A DNA stretch of 64,000 nt, taken from assembly GCA_014859095.1 (NCBI GenBank), contig JACUUV010000003.1, positions 1 through 64,000 of the forward strand, in the 5' to 3' direction. Origin of the DNA: Clostridia bacterium (GTDB lineage Bacteria; Bacillota; Clostridia; Peptostreptococcales; Acidaminobacteraceae). The position numbers were made by a program, and so were the translations under genes. Under the pieces are notes generated by a model. The model searched no databases. It worked only from the letters and a program-made list of their open reading frames with translations, and was not told the origin of the DNA. This document shows, one piece after another, positions 34,569 to 43,379 of this stretch; within the stretch, counting starts at the first letter, position 1; the number at the start of each line of letters is the position of its first letter.

Positions 34569-34832
34569 TCAGGTTGCCTCAATTTTAGCACATTCAAAGC
34601 CTACAATAAAGACATTAAAAAAGATGGCTTCCACAGAATATTGATCCCAGTAAAACCCAATCCATTTTTTGTGCATTTCGGCAATTTCCTTACCAATCGC
34701 ACTGTCTGGCGCAGCATTTTCTTCTACAGCTTTCACCAATTGATCGATCAAGTCGCTTACAAGGGTACTGATATATCCGCTTGGTTTCTTCTGGATTTTG
34801 CCAATTCTTGAACCAAATATTCCATTTGACAA
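34569..34832 (-). pseudogene. Possible remnant of a TipAS-like ligand-binding domain
   Basis: The minus-strand frame carries LVKAVEENAAPDSAIGKEIA followed by EMHKKWIGFYWDQYSVEA, which resembles the middle of TipAS antibiotic-recognition domains found behind MerR-type regulators. The conserved end of that domain (a HxGLxxMYVxDERF-like stretch) is not found in frame. A strong AGGAGG is placed for an ATG at 34822 in another frame, which stops after 22 codons; in this frame only a TTG touches it. The mismatch between start signal and frame suggests a frameshifted leftover gene. The family call is weak. Confidence 0.35.
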
Positions 34833-34978
34833 CCTCCTGATAACTACATTCTAGACTATGACGTTGCATCACTGTCAAATGAATTTTCAAAAAAATATTT
34901 ATAAAAAAAATTTTATATGGTAAACTTATAAATATTAAGTGTAACGAAATACTATAAACAACCAACAGGGGGATAACT

Positions 34979-36790
34979 ATGAATACTTCCGAAAAAAGAC
35001 TCCACCGTTCAGAGGTTCCGGTTGAAAGCACTTGGGACCTATCAGCGCTCTTTCCATCAGAAGAGGCCTGGCTTGATAAACTCAAGACCACAGAAGCATT
35101 GTTTGATGATTTATTGAAATACAAGGATAAGCTCTGCGAAAATGGAAACACCCTCTTTGAAGCCATGTCATTACTTGAAACGGCATATACTCAAATGGTA
35201 CAACTCGGTACATACTCAAATCTTCTTCAGGCAGAAGATGGCACAAACACAAAAAACCAGGAAAACAGCATGATTTTCGCTACTTTTTCAACGGGAATTC
35301 TTGCCAAGATCACTTTCATCAATTCAGAGATCACAGCACTTGACGAACCCGAATACATCTCGTTATTTGATGATGAACCGAAGCTCATGGCTTTTAGATT
35401 ATACCTGGATGATCTCTACAAGGAAAAATCGCATATGTTGTCTCCAGAGTCAGAAAAAGTATTGGCTTCACTCGGAGAAATCACCAGCGCCCCATACAGA
35501 ATCTATTCCATCAGCAAAGCTGCCGATATGACTTTCTCCGACTTCACCGACTCAAGTGGAAAGACATACCCCAACTCTTTCGCACTTTATGAAAGCAAGT
35601 ACGAATTCTCCAGCGACCGTTCCATCAGAGAGAGTGCCTACACCTCGTTCTGCAACACACTGAAAAATTATGAAAACACATTTGCTGCGGTTTATGCGGC
35701 GGAGGTCAGAAAACAGATCGCCACGAGCAGACTCAGACATTATGCTTCAGCGACTGAAATGTTGCTCGAACCCCACAAAGTTTCAATCGACATGTACGAA
35801 AACCAAATCAAAGTCATATATAATGAACTCGCACCACACATGAGAAGATTCGCTACTCTCAAAAAAGAGCAACTCGGACTGGAACAAATGCACTTTTATG
35901 ATCTGAAGGCACCACTTGATGTGGATTTCAACCCACCTGCAAACATTGAGACCATCCAATCGACTATTTTGGATGCCTTGGCCGTTTTAGGGGACGATTA
36001 CAAAAAAATCATAAAACGCGCTTTCGATGAGCGATGGATCGATTTTTCCGATAATATCGGGAAATCCACAGGTGCCTTTTGCGCTTCACCTTATGGTGCT
36101 CATCCTTATATTTTAATTACCTATCAAGACAATATGCGTTCAGCTTTCACACTTGCACACGAACTTGGGCATGCGGGTCATTTCGCGAATGCCAACAAAT
36201 ACCAACGTGTATTTGACACAAGACCTTCAACTTACTTTGTTGAAGCACCATCGACCATCAATGAAATGCTCCTCGCAGAGCATCTCATGCGAAATACGGA
36301 CGATCCACGAATGAAGAGATGGGTGATTCTTCAACTCATGGGCACCTATTACCATAACTTTGTGACCCATCTCCTGGAAGCGGAATTTCAAAGAAGAATT
36401 TATGAAATGAGCGAAAACGGTGTTTCACTTACCGCAAAAATGCTCAGTTCCACAAAACTCGATGTCCTCACAACATTTTGGGGAGATTCCGTGGAAATAG
36501 ATGAACATGCGGGAATGACCTGGATGAGACAACCCCATTATTATATGGGACTGTATCCATACACTTATTCGGCAGGTTTGACTGCTGCTACCGCCGTATC
36601 CAAACGTATTTTTGAAGAAGGAAAGCCGATTGTTGAAAAATGGCTGGATGTGCTCAGAGCCGGCGGTACCAAATCACCACTTGAGTTGCTCAAGCTGGTT
36701 GACATTGACATGAGTACTACCGAACCGGTGCAGATTGCGGTCGACCACGTCGGCAAATTGATTACGGAACTGGAAGAACTGTTCAACTGA
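34979..36790 (+). CDS. pepF: Oligoendopeptidase F (M3B family)
   Basis: The 603-residue zinc peptidase has the active-site motif AHELGHAGHF (HExxH), with the downstream glutamate ligand in YFVEAPSTINEML. It degrades oligopeptides in the cytoplasm. The length is standard for PepF. CAGGGGGAT precedes the ATG at 34979. It is the only plus-strand gene between 13853 and the right edge, and is monocistronic with a strong terminator. Confidence 0.95.
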   Translation: MNTSEKRLHRSEVPVESTWDLSALFPSEEAWLDKLKTTEALFDDLLKYKDKLCENGNTLFEAMSLLETAYTQMVQLGTYSNLLQAEDGTNTKNQENSMIFATFSTGILAKITFINSEITALDEPEYISLFDDEPKLMAFRLYLDDLYKEKSHMLSPESEKVLASLGEITSAPYRIYSISKAADMTFSDFTDSSGKTYPNSFALYESKYEFSSDRSIRESAYTSFCNTLKNYENTFAAVYAAEVRKQIATSRLRHYASATEMLLEPHKVSIDMYENQIKVIYNELAPHMRRFATLKKEQLGLEQMHFYDLKAPLDVDFNPPANIETIQSTILDALAVLGDDYKKIIKRAFDERWIDFSDNIGKSTGAFCASPYGAHPYILITYQDNMRSAFTLAHELGHAGHFANANKYQRVFDTRPSTYFVEAPSTINEMLLAEHLMRNTDDPRMKRWVILQLMGTYYHNFVTHLLEAEFQRRIYEMSENGVSLTAKMLSSTKLDVLTTFWGDSVEIDEHAGMTWMRQPHYYMGLYPYTYSAGLTAATAVSKRIFEEGKPIVEKWLDVLRAGGTKSPLELLKLVDIDMSTTEPVQIAVDHVGKLITELEELFN

Positions 36791-36793
36791 CAC

Positions 36794-36843
36794 AAAAAGG
36801 TGCCGTTTCAAGTGAATCATATCACTTGAAGCAGCACCTTTTC
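36794..36843. terminator. Bidirectional terminator
   Basis: AAAAAGGTGC and TTCAAGTGA pair with TCACTTGAA and GCACCTTTT across a small internal loop, separating convergent pepF and cheR. Confidence 0.85.
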
Positions 36844-36847
36844 ATAT

Positions 36848-37618
36848 TTATCTCTTATAATAAAAGAATGTCTTACTGGACTCAAATTTGTACCTTTGCG
36901 GTTGTATGATTTGTTCAGTGCTGCCTACAAAAAAATAACCGTCGCTGACCAATGAAGCATAGAACTTCTTGTACATTTCGTCTTTTGCCTCTTCTGTGAA
37001 ATAGATCATTACATTTCTACAGACGATCATATCAAACCCTTTGGGATATTCATCCCTTAAAAGGTTCATTTTCTTGAATTCAACACAGTTCTTTACTTCA
37101 TCCTTGATTCTGAATCCCCGACCAATGGGCTCAAAAAATTTCTCTACGTATTGTGGAGGAACATTCTTGATGCTTTTCTCATTGTACATTCCGATTTTTG
37201 CTTTTCCAATCGCTTCCTCATCGAAATCCACAGCGAAAATCTTTATATCTCTAAGCGGCAAGAATTCACTCAAACACATGACAAGAGAATAGGGTTCCTC
37301 TCCAGTGGAACAAGCAGCTGACCAAATCTTGGGGCGTTTTGTCCGCTTGAGCAAGGCTGGAAATATATCACTTCTAAGTGTATCCCACTGACTTGGGTTT
37401 CTATAGAATTCTGAAACATTGATCGTCAAATAATTGATAAATTCATCAAAACTTGCTTTATCGGTGTTGAGTAATTTGTAATAGGACTCAAAATCCATCA
37501 AACCGTGTCTGGAGATCAAAGATTCAATGCGACGTTTCATCTGTCTTTCTTTGTAAAGTGACAAATCCAGTTTGGTTTTTGCAAATATCTTATCTTTAAA
37601 TTGATCATAGCCTTCCAT
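36848..37618 (-). CDS. cheR: Chemotaxis protein methyltransferase CheR
   Basis: The 256-residue protein has the all-helical N-terminal CheR domain (residues 1-75) and the SAM-dependent methyltransferase domain with IWSAACSTGEEPYSL (motif I) and FDMIVCRNVMIYF. It methylates glutamates of chemoreceptors to adjust their signalling. No other chemotaxis gene lies in the window, so this is an isolated copy. GGGGGGAA precedes the ATG at 37618. The C-terminus is the usual beta-subdomain end (SSKTFFYYKR). Confidence 0.93.
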   Translation of the reverse strand: MEGYDQFKDKIFAKTKLDLSLYKERQMKRRIESLISRHGLMDFESYYKLLNTDKASFDEFINYLTINVSEFYRNPSQWDTLRSDIFPALLKRTKRPKIWSAACSTGEEPYSLVMCLSEFLPLRDIKIFAVDFDEEAIGKAKIGMYNEKSIKNVPPQYVEKFFEPIGRGFRIKDEVKNCVEFKKMNLLRDEYPKGFDMIVCRNVMIYFTEEAKDEMYKKFYASLVSDGYFFVGSTEQIIQPQRYKFESSKTFFYYKR

Positions 37619-37656
37619 ATGTTCCCCCCAGCTGAAAGTTTTAGACGCATACTATA

Positions 37657-37702
37657 AATCCCAGAATTTTACGATGAAATCGCGTCTATTCTGGGATTTT
37701 AT
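37657..37702 (-). terminator. Terminator after rpsA
   Basis: AAATCCCAGAAT and ATTCTGGGATTT form a 12-bp stem with a long loop of about 19 bases and T/A-rich flanks, placed between the rpsA stop and cheR. Confidence 0.65.
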
Positions 37703-37733
37703 AAATATTGTTGATCTGTGCTTGACTTAAAGA

Positions 37734-38867
37734 TTACTCTTCAGTTGATTCCACAGTTTCAGAAGTTTCAACTTCAGCTTCAACTTCCTCAATTGCAGGT
37801 TCGCTGACAGCTTTCATTGAGAGCTTGACTTTCTTTTCATCAGAAACATATTCGAGAATCTTCACTTCAACCACTTGGTTGACGCGAAGCACGTCAGCAG
37901 GTTTTTCAACATGCTCTTTAGCAATATGTGATACGTGAACAAGTCCTTCAATACCAGGCTCAAGTTCAACGAACGCGCCAAAATCAGTCAAGTTGACAAC
38001 TTTACCTTCGTAAACGCCATCCACAGAATATTTTTCTTCAAACTGTGACCAAGGCTCATCAGTAAGTTGCTTGATACTTAAGGAAATCTTGTTTTCAGGT
38101 TGGTTGAGGTCGATGATTTTCACATTGACTTTGTCACCGACTTTTACGAACTCAGAAGCAGGTTTGATTCTACCCCAACTCATTTCAGTAACGTGAACCA
38201 ATCCATCCATACCGCCGATATCAACAAATGCTCCGAAATTAGTGATGCGTTTTACTTCACCTTCAACAACTTTGCCAACTTCGATTTCTTTCCAGAACGC
38301 TTCTCTTTGAGCTTGTTTTTCTAAGATAGCGTACTCTTTATGAGAGAATACAGCCCTTCTCTTTTGCTTGTTGATTTCAATCACTTTAACTTTTAAGGAT
38401 TGACCCACGTATGGTCTGAGATTCTTTACAAAACGATCTGATAATTGAGATGCAGGAATAAATCCTCTGATCTCCTTGTAGAATGCAATCAATCCGCCAT
38501 TTACTGAATCAGTTACATTGACCATGATTGGTTCGTCTTTTTCGTTGATGTTTTCCAGTTCTTCCCAATCCTTATCGATATTGACTTTTCTGAGTGACAA
38601 TAAAATATTGCCTTCGCCGTTGTCGTGGCTAACGACAAAAACGTCCAGCTCATCGCCTTCTTTGAAATTTTTCTGAAGATCCATACTTGAATCCGCAGTC
38701 ACTTCACTTCTAGGAATTACGCCGTCAGATTTATAGCCAATGTTAACGATGATTACATCAGTGTTAACTTGAATTATGCTTCCTTTAACGATCGACCCTC
38801 TTCTCGGGATTTTTAATGATTCTTCGATTTGTTCCATCATTTCAGCCATTGAATTATGATTTTCCAT
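37734..38867 (-). CDS. rpsA: S1 RNA-binding protein (30S ribosomal protein S1 homologue)
   Basis: The 377-residue protein has four S1 domains; the last two are clearest (VVEGEVKRITNFGAFVDIGG and YEGKVVNLTDFGAFVELEPG), each followed by LVHVTEM or LVHVSHI. A short acidic tail follows. It binds mRNA and, in related bacteria, the ribosome. The start is taken at ATG 38867, which lies inside the 3' end of ispH in another frame; an ATG at 38888 is possible but has a poorer ribosome binding site. In many Clostridia IspH and S1 are fused; here they are separate but overlapping. Confidence 0.92.
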   Translation of the reverse strand: MENHNSMAEMMEQIEESLKIPRRGSIVKGSIIQVNTDVIIVNIGYKSDGVIPRSEVTADSSMDLQKNFKEGDELDVFVVSHDNGEGNILLSLRKVNIDKDWEELENINEKDEPIMVNVTDSVNGGLIAFYKEIRGFIPASQLSDRFVKNLRPYVGQSLKVKVIEINKQKRRAVFSHKEYAILEKQAQREAFWKEIEVGKVVEGEVKRITNFGAFVDIGGMDGLVHVTEMSWGRIKPASEFVKVGDKVNVKIIDLNQPENKISLSIKQLTDEPWSQFEEKYSVDGVYEGKVVNLTDFGAFVELEPGIEGLVHVSHIAKEHVEKPADVLRVNQVVEVKILEYVSDEKKVKLSMKAVSEPAIEEVEAEVETSETVESTEE

Positions 38868-39735
38868 CAAAGTATACCTCGCCTTCATTTTCTATTTTAA
38901 GAATGACAGATTGCACTATCCAATCCGGTGTCGATGCACCAGCAGTGATGCCAATAACTTCATCACCGCGTAAAATTGAAAGATCTAGTTCATCCTTAGT
39001 TTCTATGTGTATCGTTTTCACCACACTGCTGCAGATGTTTGCAAGCTTAATGGTGTTGGAGCTGTGTTTGCCACCGATTACAATCATACAATCAACTTGT
39101 TCGGCCAATTCTCTACAAGCTTGTTGACGCTGTTCGGTAGCAAGGCAAATAGTGTTGTGAACCACACTGTTTGAGAATTTCTTTTTTAAAATTTCGGTGA
39201 TGTCTTTCCATATTGTCAAATTGAAAGTCGTTTGCGCAACGATACATACCGGTGCGTCACTTTCCACCAATTTTTCCACATCTTCAATGTTTTCAACAAT
39301 AGTTGCCTGGTGATCACACCATCCATCGATTCCTATGACTTCCGGATGATCGGAGTCTCCCACAATAATTATATTATACCCTTTAGAAGCATATGTTGAA
39401 ACCGTATTTTGAATTTTTTTTACATAAGGACATGTGGCGTCCAAAATTTCGATCTGCATTTTTCCTGCATCATCGTAAACTTTTTTGGGTGCGCCGTGGG
39501 ATCTGATGACAACTTTTTCGCCACCTCTTCTATTATCGTCGAAAACGGAAAGCTTTTCAATGACTTTTACTCCACGTTCCTCATAAAATTCCGTGACTTG
39601 TTTGTTGTGGATGATTGGTCCAAGCGTATAAACAGGATGATTTTCATCATGTTCTTCGATTAATTCATCTAAAATCTGAACCGCTCTTTTTACACCATAA
39701 CAAAAACCGGAATGGGCTGCCACTAAAATTTTCAT
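38854..39735 (-). CDS. ispH: 4-hydroxy-3-methylbut-2-enyl diphosphate reductase
   Basis: The 293-residue enzyme has the three cluster-binding cysteines in HSGFCYGVKRAV, LDATCPYVKK and HNTICLATEQRQ, and the substrate-site GGKHSSNT. It makes IPP and DMAPP in the last step of the methylerythritol phosphate pathway, whose first step (Dxs) is encoded at 56831. The length is normal for the stand-alone form. It is followed by an overlapping S1 gene and preceded by plsC and cmk. Confidence 0.96.
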   Translation of the reverse strand: MKILVAAHSGFCYGVKRAVQILDELIEEHDENHPVYTLGPIIHNKQVTEFYEERGVKVIEKLSVFDDNRRGGEKVVIRSHGAPKKVYDDAGKMQIEILDATCPYVKKIQNTVSTYASKGYNIIIVGDSDHPEVIGIDGWCDHQATIVENIEDVEKLVESDAPVCIVAQTTFNLTIWKDITEILKKKFSNSVVHNTICLATEQRQQACRELAEQVDCMIVIGGKHSSNTIKLANICSSVVKTIHIETKDELDLSILRGDEVIGITAGASTPDWIVQSVILKIENEGEVYFDGKS

Positions 39736-39761
39736 AATAAACCTCGTAATTATACCACATT

Positions 39762-40376
39762 TTAATGTGGCTTGTCCAGTAATGGTTTGTAATATTTCAT
39801 ATCAGAATATAATCCATTGACTATTTCTTGTGAAATACGTTCCAATTCCTCAGTGTCTGTCTTTTGATCATAGTACTGGTCCAGTTCGACCGAATTATGA
39901 AAAACAACCCTGACCGGTCCCCAAAACTTGAAATGGGAGTCTATGGTAATTGGCAGAACAGGAGTCTTCGTTTTGATTGCGAGCATCGCCACACCAGCTT
40001 TTACTGCCAATGGCTCATAACCCTTGTTTCGAGTTGCTTCAGGAAACAAACCCAAACTGCCTTTGTTTTTAAGTACTGTCAAAGCCACTTTTATCGCTTT
40101 TAAATCATTTGCGTCCCTCTCGACTGGAAAAACGCCAATCTTACCTAAAAATCCAGCGACAATCTTGTATTTGAAGAGTTCTTTTTTTGCCATGAATCTC
40201 GTTTCGAAAGGAAGAAGACCACCTAAAATAAACGGATCGTTCACATTTAGATGATTGGCACACACGACATAATTGCGCGACGTGTCCACTTGTTCAAGTC
40301 CTTCGACCTCAAGCTTGAAAAAAACATTGTAATAAACGAAAGCACCTTTTTTACATATTTGATAAAGCAATCCCAT
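39762..40376 (-). CDS. plsC: 1-acyl-sn-glycerol-3-phosphate acyltransferase
   Basis: The 204-residue membrane-associated enzyme has the catalytic NHLNVND (NHxxxxD) near residue 40 and the substrate motif GLFPEATRN (FPEGxR-type). It makes phosphatidic acid from lysophosphatidic acid. The start at 40376 follows AAGGGCGGG; a longer frame would overlap the end of cmk. The cmk-plsC-ispH-rpsA order is typical of Clostridia. Confidence 0.92.
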   Translation of the reverse strand: MGLLYQICKKGAFVYYNVFFKLEVEGLEQVDTSRNYVVCANHLNVNDPFILGGLLPFETRFMAKKELFKYKIVAGFLGKIGVFPVERDANDLKAIKVALTVLKNKGSLGLFPEATRNKGYEPLAVKAGVAMLAIKTKTPVLPITIDSHFKFWGPVRVVFHNSVELDQYYDQKTDTEELERISQEIVNGLYSDMKYYKPLLDKPH

Positions 40377-40389
40377 AGAATACCCGCCC

Positions 40390-41049
40390 TTATAAAAGAT
40401 CCTTACCGATGCGTTCAAGAATGAAACTTATGACCTCTTCAATTGTCATCTCTGTCGTATCCACTCTGATGGCATCTTCTGCTTGTCTTAACGGAGAAAC
40501 TTCTCTTTCGGTGTCGAGTCTGTCACGTTTATCGATTTCATCAATCAATGTCACTATAGGAATATCATACCCCTTTTCCGAAAGTTCAACTTGTCTTCTT
40601 TTCGCGCGCTCATCCGAGGAAGCCACAAGAAAAAATTTAAAATTGGCATTGGGCAATACATGTGTGGCTATGTCGCGACCATCCATGACTACAGATTGAT
40701 CTCCAGCAATTTTTTGCTGAAGTTCCACCATTTTTTCTCTGACATAGGCATCCATAGCGACGAATGAGACGTTTTGACTCACTTTTGGAGTCCTGATTGC
40801 TTCCGTGACATCATGGCCATTCACATAAACGTGATTGGGAGTCAATTCGAGCTTCATTTGATCGACAACACGTTTCAAAACCTCTGAATCTTTTGCAGAC
40901 TGGCCTTGACTCAGAACCATATGGGTCACTGCCCTGTACATGGCGCCAGTATCAAGATATAGGATCTCCAGCCTTTCTGCGATTTCTTTCGCTACGGTAC
41001 TCTTGCCGGAACCTGCGGGACCATCAATTGCAATTTGTATCTTTTTCAT
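40390..41049 (-). CDS. cmk: Cytidylate kinase
   Basis: The 219-residue kinase has the P-loop IDGPAGSGKSTVAKE (residues 8-22), LYLDTGAMYRA, and the CMP-specific region GRDIATHVLPNA. It phosphorylates CMP and dCMP with ATP. It is the first gene of the cmk-plsC-ispH-rpsA operon. The length is typical of bacterial Cmk. Confidence 0.96.
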   Translation of the reverse strand: MKKIQIAIDGPAGSGKSTVAKEIAERLEILYLDTGAMYRAVTHMVLSQGQSAKDSEVLKRVVDQMKLELTPNHVYVNGHDVTEAIRTPKVSQNVSFVAMDAYVREKMVELQQKIAGDQSVVMDGRDIATHVLPNANFKFFLVASSDERAKRRQVELSEKGYDIPIVTLIDEIDKRDRLDTEREVSPLRQAEDAIRVDTTEMTIEEVISFILERIGKDLL

Positions 41050-41068
41050 TTTTAACCTCTAATATTTA

Positions 41069-41098
41069 ATAAAAACAAATACCACCTAACGGTGGTAT
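41069..41098 (-). terminator. Terminator after the RpiR-type regulator gene
   Basis: ATACCACC and GGTGGTAT form a perfect 8-bp stem with a 4-base loop (GTTA on the minus strand), followed by TTGTTTTTATT. It ends the kor-rpiR transcript before cmk. Confidence 0.85.
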
Positions 41099-41144
41099 AT
41101 GCTCCTTACAAATTATAACTCAATTTTACAATATAATCAAATCA

Positions 41145-41996
41145 CTATTTATTGTTGTAAACACCATAATCTTCCCATATGCGTTCAAGTCTTTCCAAAT
41201 TGGACTCGACGCCCTCTTTTCTTATGCTCGTTCCTATAATCAAGGCGTTCATAAGACTCATTGGCGCTACAAAAGAATCCACAAAAGTATTCATGCTATA
41301 TTTGGCAGTAAGACAAAACTCGGTCTTATCAAAGAGAGGTGAGTTGAGACCGTCTGTGACCCCAAGTATGGGAATAAGATTGGCGATCGCATACTCCACA
41401 CAATCGTATGTCCTTTTTGAATATCGCGGAAATGAAAACGCAATCAAGACATCGTCACTTGTCATATTTAAAAGTTGATCGTATACGTCCTGCGCGGTTT
41501 CACGAATGACGTGTACATCAGGTAAAATGAAATTGAGATAGAAACCAAGGTAATTTGCGAGGATTGAAGAACTTCTAAGTCCAAGGATGTGAACTTTTCT
41601 TGCTCCAATCATCTTACTTATGAACGTGTTGATCATATCCACATCGACATGATCGATCGTATGGCGAATATTGTCAATGTCACCCATCATGATTTTAGTC
41701 AGGTAGTCGGACTCGTTGTGACCTTTTGACATCTCAAACCGTTGAACTGTAGTCAGCTTGCTCTTTATGCTTTCTTGTAGTTCCCTCTGAAGTTCAGGGT
41801 AACCGTCGTAGCCTATCGAACCGGCAAATCGTACAACTGTTGATTCACTGATGTTCACTTTCTTACCCAGTGAAGATGCTGTCATAAAGGCCACCTTATC
41901 ATAGTTTGATAAAATGTAGTCTGCTATTTTCTTATGACTTTTGCTGAGTGTTATATACTGTTGTCTGATGCGTCCCAACAAATCTGCATGCGCCAT
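41145..41996 (-). CDS. RpiR/MurR family transcriptional regulator
   Basis: The 283-residue protein has an N-terminal helix-turn-helix domain of the RpiR type (KKIADYILSNYDKVAFMTAS followed by VNISESTVVRFAGSIGYDGY) and a C-terminal SIS domain (about residues 125-260) that would bind a phosphorylated metabolite. Such proteins usually control sugar or amino-sugar genes. Here it lies 14 bases after the last kor subunit gene, so it is probably co-transcribed with an oxidoreductase, which is unusual for the family. Confidence 0.88.
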   Translation of the reverse strand: MAHADLLGRIRQQYITLSKSHKKIADYILSNYDKVAFMTASSLGKKVNISESTVVRFAGSIGYDGYPELQRELQESIKSKLTTVQRFEMSKGHNESDYLTKIMMGDIDNIRHTIDHVDVDMINTFISKMIGARKVHILGLRSSSILANYLGFYLNFILPDVHVIRETAQDVYDQLLNMTSDDVLIAFSFPRYSKRTYDCVEYAIANLIPILGVTDGLNSPLFDKTEFCLTAKYSMNTFVDSFVAPMSLMNALIIGTSIRKEGVESNLERLERIWEDYGVYNNK

Positions 41997-42010
41997 TTGA
42001 TCACCATTTC

Positions 42011-42553
42011 TTAATATAGTTTCGCCAACTCGTATCCTTTTTGAAGAGCCATTTTATTGAGTTCTTCCGTACCGCGAGGCACTCTGGACAAGATGGACGC
42101 TTCAAGACTTTCTCTCGTAACAATACCTGTAAGTCCCACGATCAATCCGAGTGCGACAATGTTGGCTACGATTTCTTTGCCTATATCGTTTTTAGCCGTC
42201 TTTATAATCGGTACACTTAGAATTTTACCAGCTTTTATCCCTTCTGGCAATACTATTGAATCATCAACGATTACAGTGCCCTCTTCAGAAATATCCATTA
42301 TATACTTGTCACTTGCGATCTGTGTGAGGGCAAGTGTCATATTTGGTAAAGTCACTTTCGGAAAATCGATGACGTCATCACTGATGATGACTTCCGCTTT
42401 ACTTGCTCCGCCACGCGCTTCTGGACCGTAACTTTGCGTTTGGATGGCGTTCTTATCATCTTTCAGTGCCGCTTCAGCCAATATGATTCCAGCGGTGATC
42501 AGTCCTTGTCCGCCAGATCCGGACAGTCTTAATTCTAATTGCTTACTCATCAC
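42011..42553 (-). CDS. korC: 2-oxoacid:ferredoxin oxidoreductase, gamma subunit
   Basis: The 180-residue protein begins with LRLSGSGGQGLITAGIILAE, the typical gamma-subunit motif, and contains SYGPEARGGASKAEVIIS. With the alpha, beta and delta subunits upstream it forms a CoA- and TPP-dependent complex that decarboxylates a 2-oxoacid and reduces ferredoxin. The substrate may be 2-oxoglutarate or branched-chain 2-oxoacids; the sequence read by eye does not decide. Confidence 0.88.
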   Translation of the reverse strand: MMSKQLELRLSGSGGQGLITAGIILAEAALKDDKNAIQTQSYGPEARGGASKAEVIISDDVIDFPKVTLPNMTLALTQIASDKYIMDISEEGTVIVDDSIVLPEGIKAGKILSVPIIKTAKNDIGKEIVANIVALGLIVGLTGIVTRESLEASILSRVPRGTEELNKMALQKGYELAKLY

Positions 42554-42563
42554 TATCTCCTCA

Positions 42564-43379
42564 CTACTTTTTTAGGCTTTCAATGATTCCATCGTAAAGT
42601 TCAGTATATTCAGGTTCGCTTTTGTTGATGAACTCGCCCATTAAAAATTTGCCTTCCTTTTTATCGGCAGGTAATTTTTCAGCGACTTTATGGTCGACAA
42701 AACTGTCTTTTAGGAAAGTCATCATATCAACGACCGATCCTTTTTTGTTCTTTCTTCCGTAGTATGTCGGACAGATGGAAATCGCCTCAACGAGGGAAAA
42801 ACCTTTGTGTTTAATGGCCGCTTCAATGAATTTGTCCATCTGATTCACATGATACACAGTGGTTTTTGCCGCATATGTCGCTCCAGCTCCAATCGCAAGC
42901 TGTGTGATGTCAAACGGTTTATCGATGTTGCCATAAGGTGCTGTAGTGCCTTTTTCATGCGTCGGTGTGGTCGGAGAATATTGTCCACCGGTCATACCGT
43001 ATATATTGTTGTTGAAACAGATCGTAGTGAGTCCGATGTTTCTTCTGGCAGCGTGAATCAAATGATTGCCACCGATGGCGGAAAGATCTCCATCTCCTGA
43101 AATGACGATGACTTCGAGTTCAGGGTTGGCCAGTTTGACTCCTGTCGCAAAAGCCAGAGCTCTACCATGTGTCGTATGAAGTGTGTTGAAATCCATATAT
43201 CCTGGTGCTCTTGAAGAGCATCCGATACCCGAAACCACACAAACCTTGTCTTTATCGAGTCCAAGTTTCTCAATCGCTCTGGCGATGGATGCCATAATGA
43301 TTCCATGACCACAGCCTGGACACCATATATGTGGTAACTTGTCCATTCTAAAATAATTCTCAACCAATGGATGATTCAT
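42564..43379 (-). CDS. korB: 2-oxoacid:ferredoxin oxidoreductase, beta subunit (TPP-binding)
   Basis: The 271-residue subunit has iron-sulfur and TPP features: WCPGCGHGI, GIGCSSRAPGY and the TPP-binding ISGDGDLSAIGGNHLIHA with NNNIYGMTGGQ. It carries the catalytic thiamine cofactor. It starts immediately after the alpha gene ends (one base) and lies 10 bases before the gamma gene. Confidence 0.92.
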   Translation of the reverse strand: MNHPLVENYFRMDKLPHIWCPGCGHGIIMASIARAIEKLGLDKDKVCVVSGIGCSSRAPGYMDFNTLHTTHGRALAFATGVKLANPELEVIVISGDGDLSAIGGNHLIHAARRNIGLTTICFNNNIYGMTGGQYSPTTPTHEKGTTAPYGNIDKPFDITQLAIGAGATYAAKTTVYHVNQMDKFIEAAIKHKGFSLVEAISICPTYYGRKNKKGSVVDMMTFLKDSFVDHKVAEKLPADKKEGKFLMGEFINKSEPEYTELYDGIIESLKK

